41,927 nt of DNA from Litorimonas sp964565335 (lineage in GTDB: Bacteria; Pseudomonadota; Alphaproteobacteria; Caulobacterales; Maricaulaceae), in contig CAZMEN010000017.1 of NCBI GenBank assembly GCA_964565335.1, positions 1 through 41,927 on the forward strand. Direction: 5' to 3'. Numbering within the stretch: the stretch's first letter is position 1; each line of letters starts with the position of its first letter. Positions 41,016-41,927 of this stretch are shown here, piece after piece. The notes beneath the pieces were generated by a model. That model was not told the origin of the DNA, did not search any database, and saw only the letters and a program-made list of their open reading frames with translations. The translations under genes were made by a program, and so were the position numbers.

Positions 41016-41927
41016 TACGCTATTCCTTGTTGAGGCTTACTGTCTTGCGTATGACCCATCACCCGAGCCACATCAATCATACGGTTAGCAAAGCCCCATT
41101 CATTATCATACCAAGCAATCACTTTCACGAGATTGCCATCCAAGGCTTTGGTTAAAAGCGAAGCATATGTCGCGGAACTTGGGTCGTGATTTAAATCCGA
41201 GCTCACAAGTGGATTTTCCGAATAACAAATCACCCCTTTCATCTCGCCTTGAGCCGCCGTTTTCATCACAGCGTTCAAATCTTCTGCGGTCGTGTGCATT
41301 TCGGGTTGGAACGCTAAATCAATCATCGACACATTGGCGGTGGGGACACGCACGGCAGAACCTGAGAGTTTGCCCATCAGTTCAGGAATGACCAGGCCGA
41401 CAGCTTTTGCGGCGCCCGTACTGGTTGGAATCATGTTCAATCCGGCGGCGCGCGCACGGTACAGGTCTTTGTGGCTGTTATCCAATATGCGCTGATCTTG
41501 GGTGTAACTGTGCACGGTCGTCATAAATCCGCGGCGTATACCAACGGATTCCATAATGACTTTCGCAATGGGCGCGAGGCAATTTGTGGTGCAAGAGGCG
41601 CAGGAAATAACTCTATCGTTAGACGTGATATCTTGGTGGTTCACGCCATAGACTATAGTTTTATCAACGTTATCTCCGGGGGCAGAGATTAGAACGGCTT
41701 TTGCCCCAGCCTCAAAATGGGGCTGTACGCGCTCTTTGCTGCGGAAAATGCCCGTGCATTCCATAACAATATCAACATCCAATGCGCCCCAATCAATCTC
41801 GGCGGGGTCGCGGAAATGGGTCATACGGATGCGGCCTCGGCCGTAATCCATCCACGCTGTGCCATTATCTTCTCCGGTTTCGACCGTAGCGCCGAAACGA
41901 CCATGCACACTGTCATAGCGTAAAAGA
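41015..41927 (-). CDS. gap: glyceraldehyde 3-phosphate dehydrogenase (N-terminus outside window)
   Basis: The frame is open to the window edge and reads LLRYDSVHGRFGATVE at its left end, which lies about 45-50 residues into the usual protein, so the NAD-binding start is missing. Catalytic Cys is in SCASCTTNCLAPIAKV and His in TVHSYTQDQRILD. STGAAKAVGLVIPELMGKL and WYDNEWGFANRM complete the signature. It is the first visible gene of gap-pgk-fba. Whether the cofactor is NAD or NADP cannot be judged without the N-terminus. Confidence 0.96.
   Translation of the reverse strand, partial: LLRYDSVHGRFGATVETGEDNGTAWMDYGRGRIRMTHFRDPAEIDWGALDVDIVMECTGIFRSKERVQPHFEAGAKAVLISAPGDNVDKTIVYGVNHQDITSNDRVISCASCTTNCLAPIAKVIMESVGIRRGFMTTVHSYTQDQRILDNSHKDLYRARAAGLNMIPTSTGAAKAVGLVIPELMGKLSGSAVRVPTANVSMIDLAFQPEMHTTAEDLNAVMKTAAQGEMKGVICYSENPLVSSDLNHDPSSATYASLLTKALDGNLVKVIAWYDNEWGFANRMIDVARVMGHTQDSKPQQGIA

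Overview
The window is a chromosomal segment of an alphaproteobacterium, about half G+C. Gene order points to the Caulobacterales/Maricaulales side (Hyphomonadaceae or Robiginitomaculum-like). The evidence is the run rpsB-tsf-pyrH-frr-uppS-cdsA-dxr-rseP-bamA-skp-lpxD-fabZ-lpxA-lpxI-lpxB, LpxI used in place of LpxH, a GTTC-N7-GTTC type SOS box at lexA, and the neighbourhood gltA-gltX-comEC-lexA-trp. The genus call is inference. Two runs of ten N (4884-4893 and 22916-22925) are scaffold gaps. They break uppS and trpC, and the sequence beside each gap looks suspect.

Layout. 1-232 (+): the end of an MprF/DUF2156-type protein, followed by a 509-base non-coding stretch. 742-15928 (+): a translation and cell-envelope superoperon (ribosomal protein S2, EF-Ts, UMP kinase, ribosome recycling factor, undecaprenyl-PP synthase, CDP-diglyceride synthase, DXP reductoisomerase, RseP, BamA, Skp, then lipid A genes). 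15998-18720 (-): gltX-gltA. 18752-20875 (+): comEC. 20897-21550 (-): lexA. 21653-22279 (+): an AT-rich orphan. 22276-28116 (-): ppiD-trpE-trpG-trpD-trpC. 28211-28930 (+): tpiA. 28933-30356 (-): a CIA30-family protein and a MipA/OmpV-like outer membrane protein, divergent from a MarR regulator (30538-31041). 31129-32529 (+): a secreted PAN-domain protein with a long Q/P-rich tail. 32563-34587 (-): a small membrane protein and prfC. 34700-35992 (+): a DUF1704 (MATCAP-like, QEGLA motif) metallopeptidase homologue. 35989-37792 (-): rdgB-hemW. 37929-38728 (+): a DUF2975 membrane protein paired with an XRE regulator. 38762-41927 (-): gap-pgk-fba, with gap cut by the window edge.

How the genes work together. 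The first 16 kb couples ribosome function with outer membrane building: isoprenoid carrier, phospholipid precursor, barrel assembly, periplasmic chaperone and lipid A. The other blocks are TCA entry, SOS control, tryptophan synthesis, periplasmic folding and lower glycolysis.

The most notable observations are these. (1) Ribosomal protein S2 carries an extra C-terminal domain that resembles DUF2853, joined by an Ala/Glu/Pro linker. (2) A terminator-shaped hairpin ends directly against the pyrH start codon. (3) An orphan zinc-ribbon-like gene lies divergent from lexA across its SOS box, where relatives usually carry moaC-moeA. (4) The contig ends at both gaps carry sequence that does not fit the interrupted gene. 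I did not find a CRISPR array, prophage, insertion sequence, tRNA or rRNA, and I see no clear new multi-gene system.
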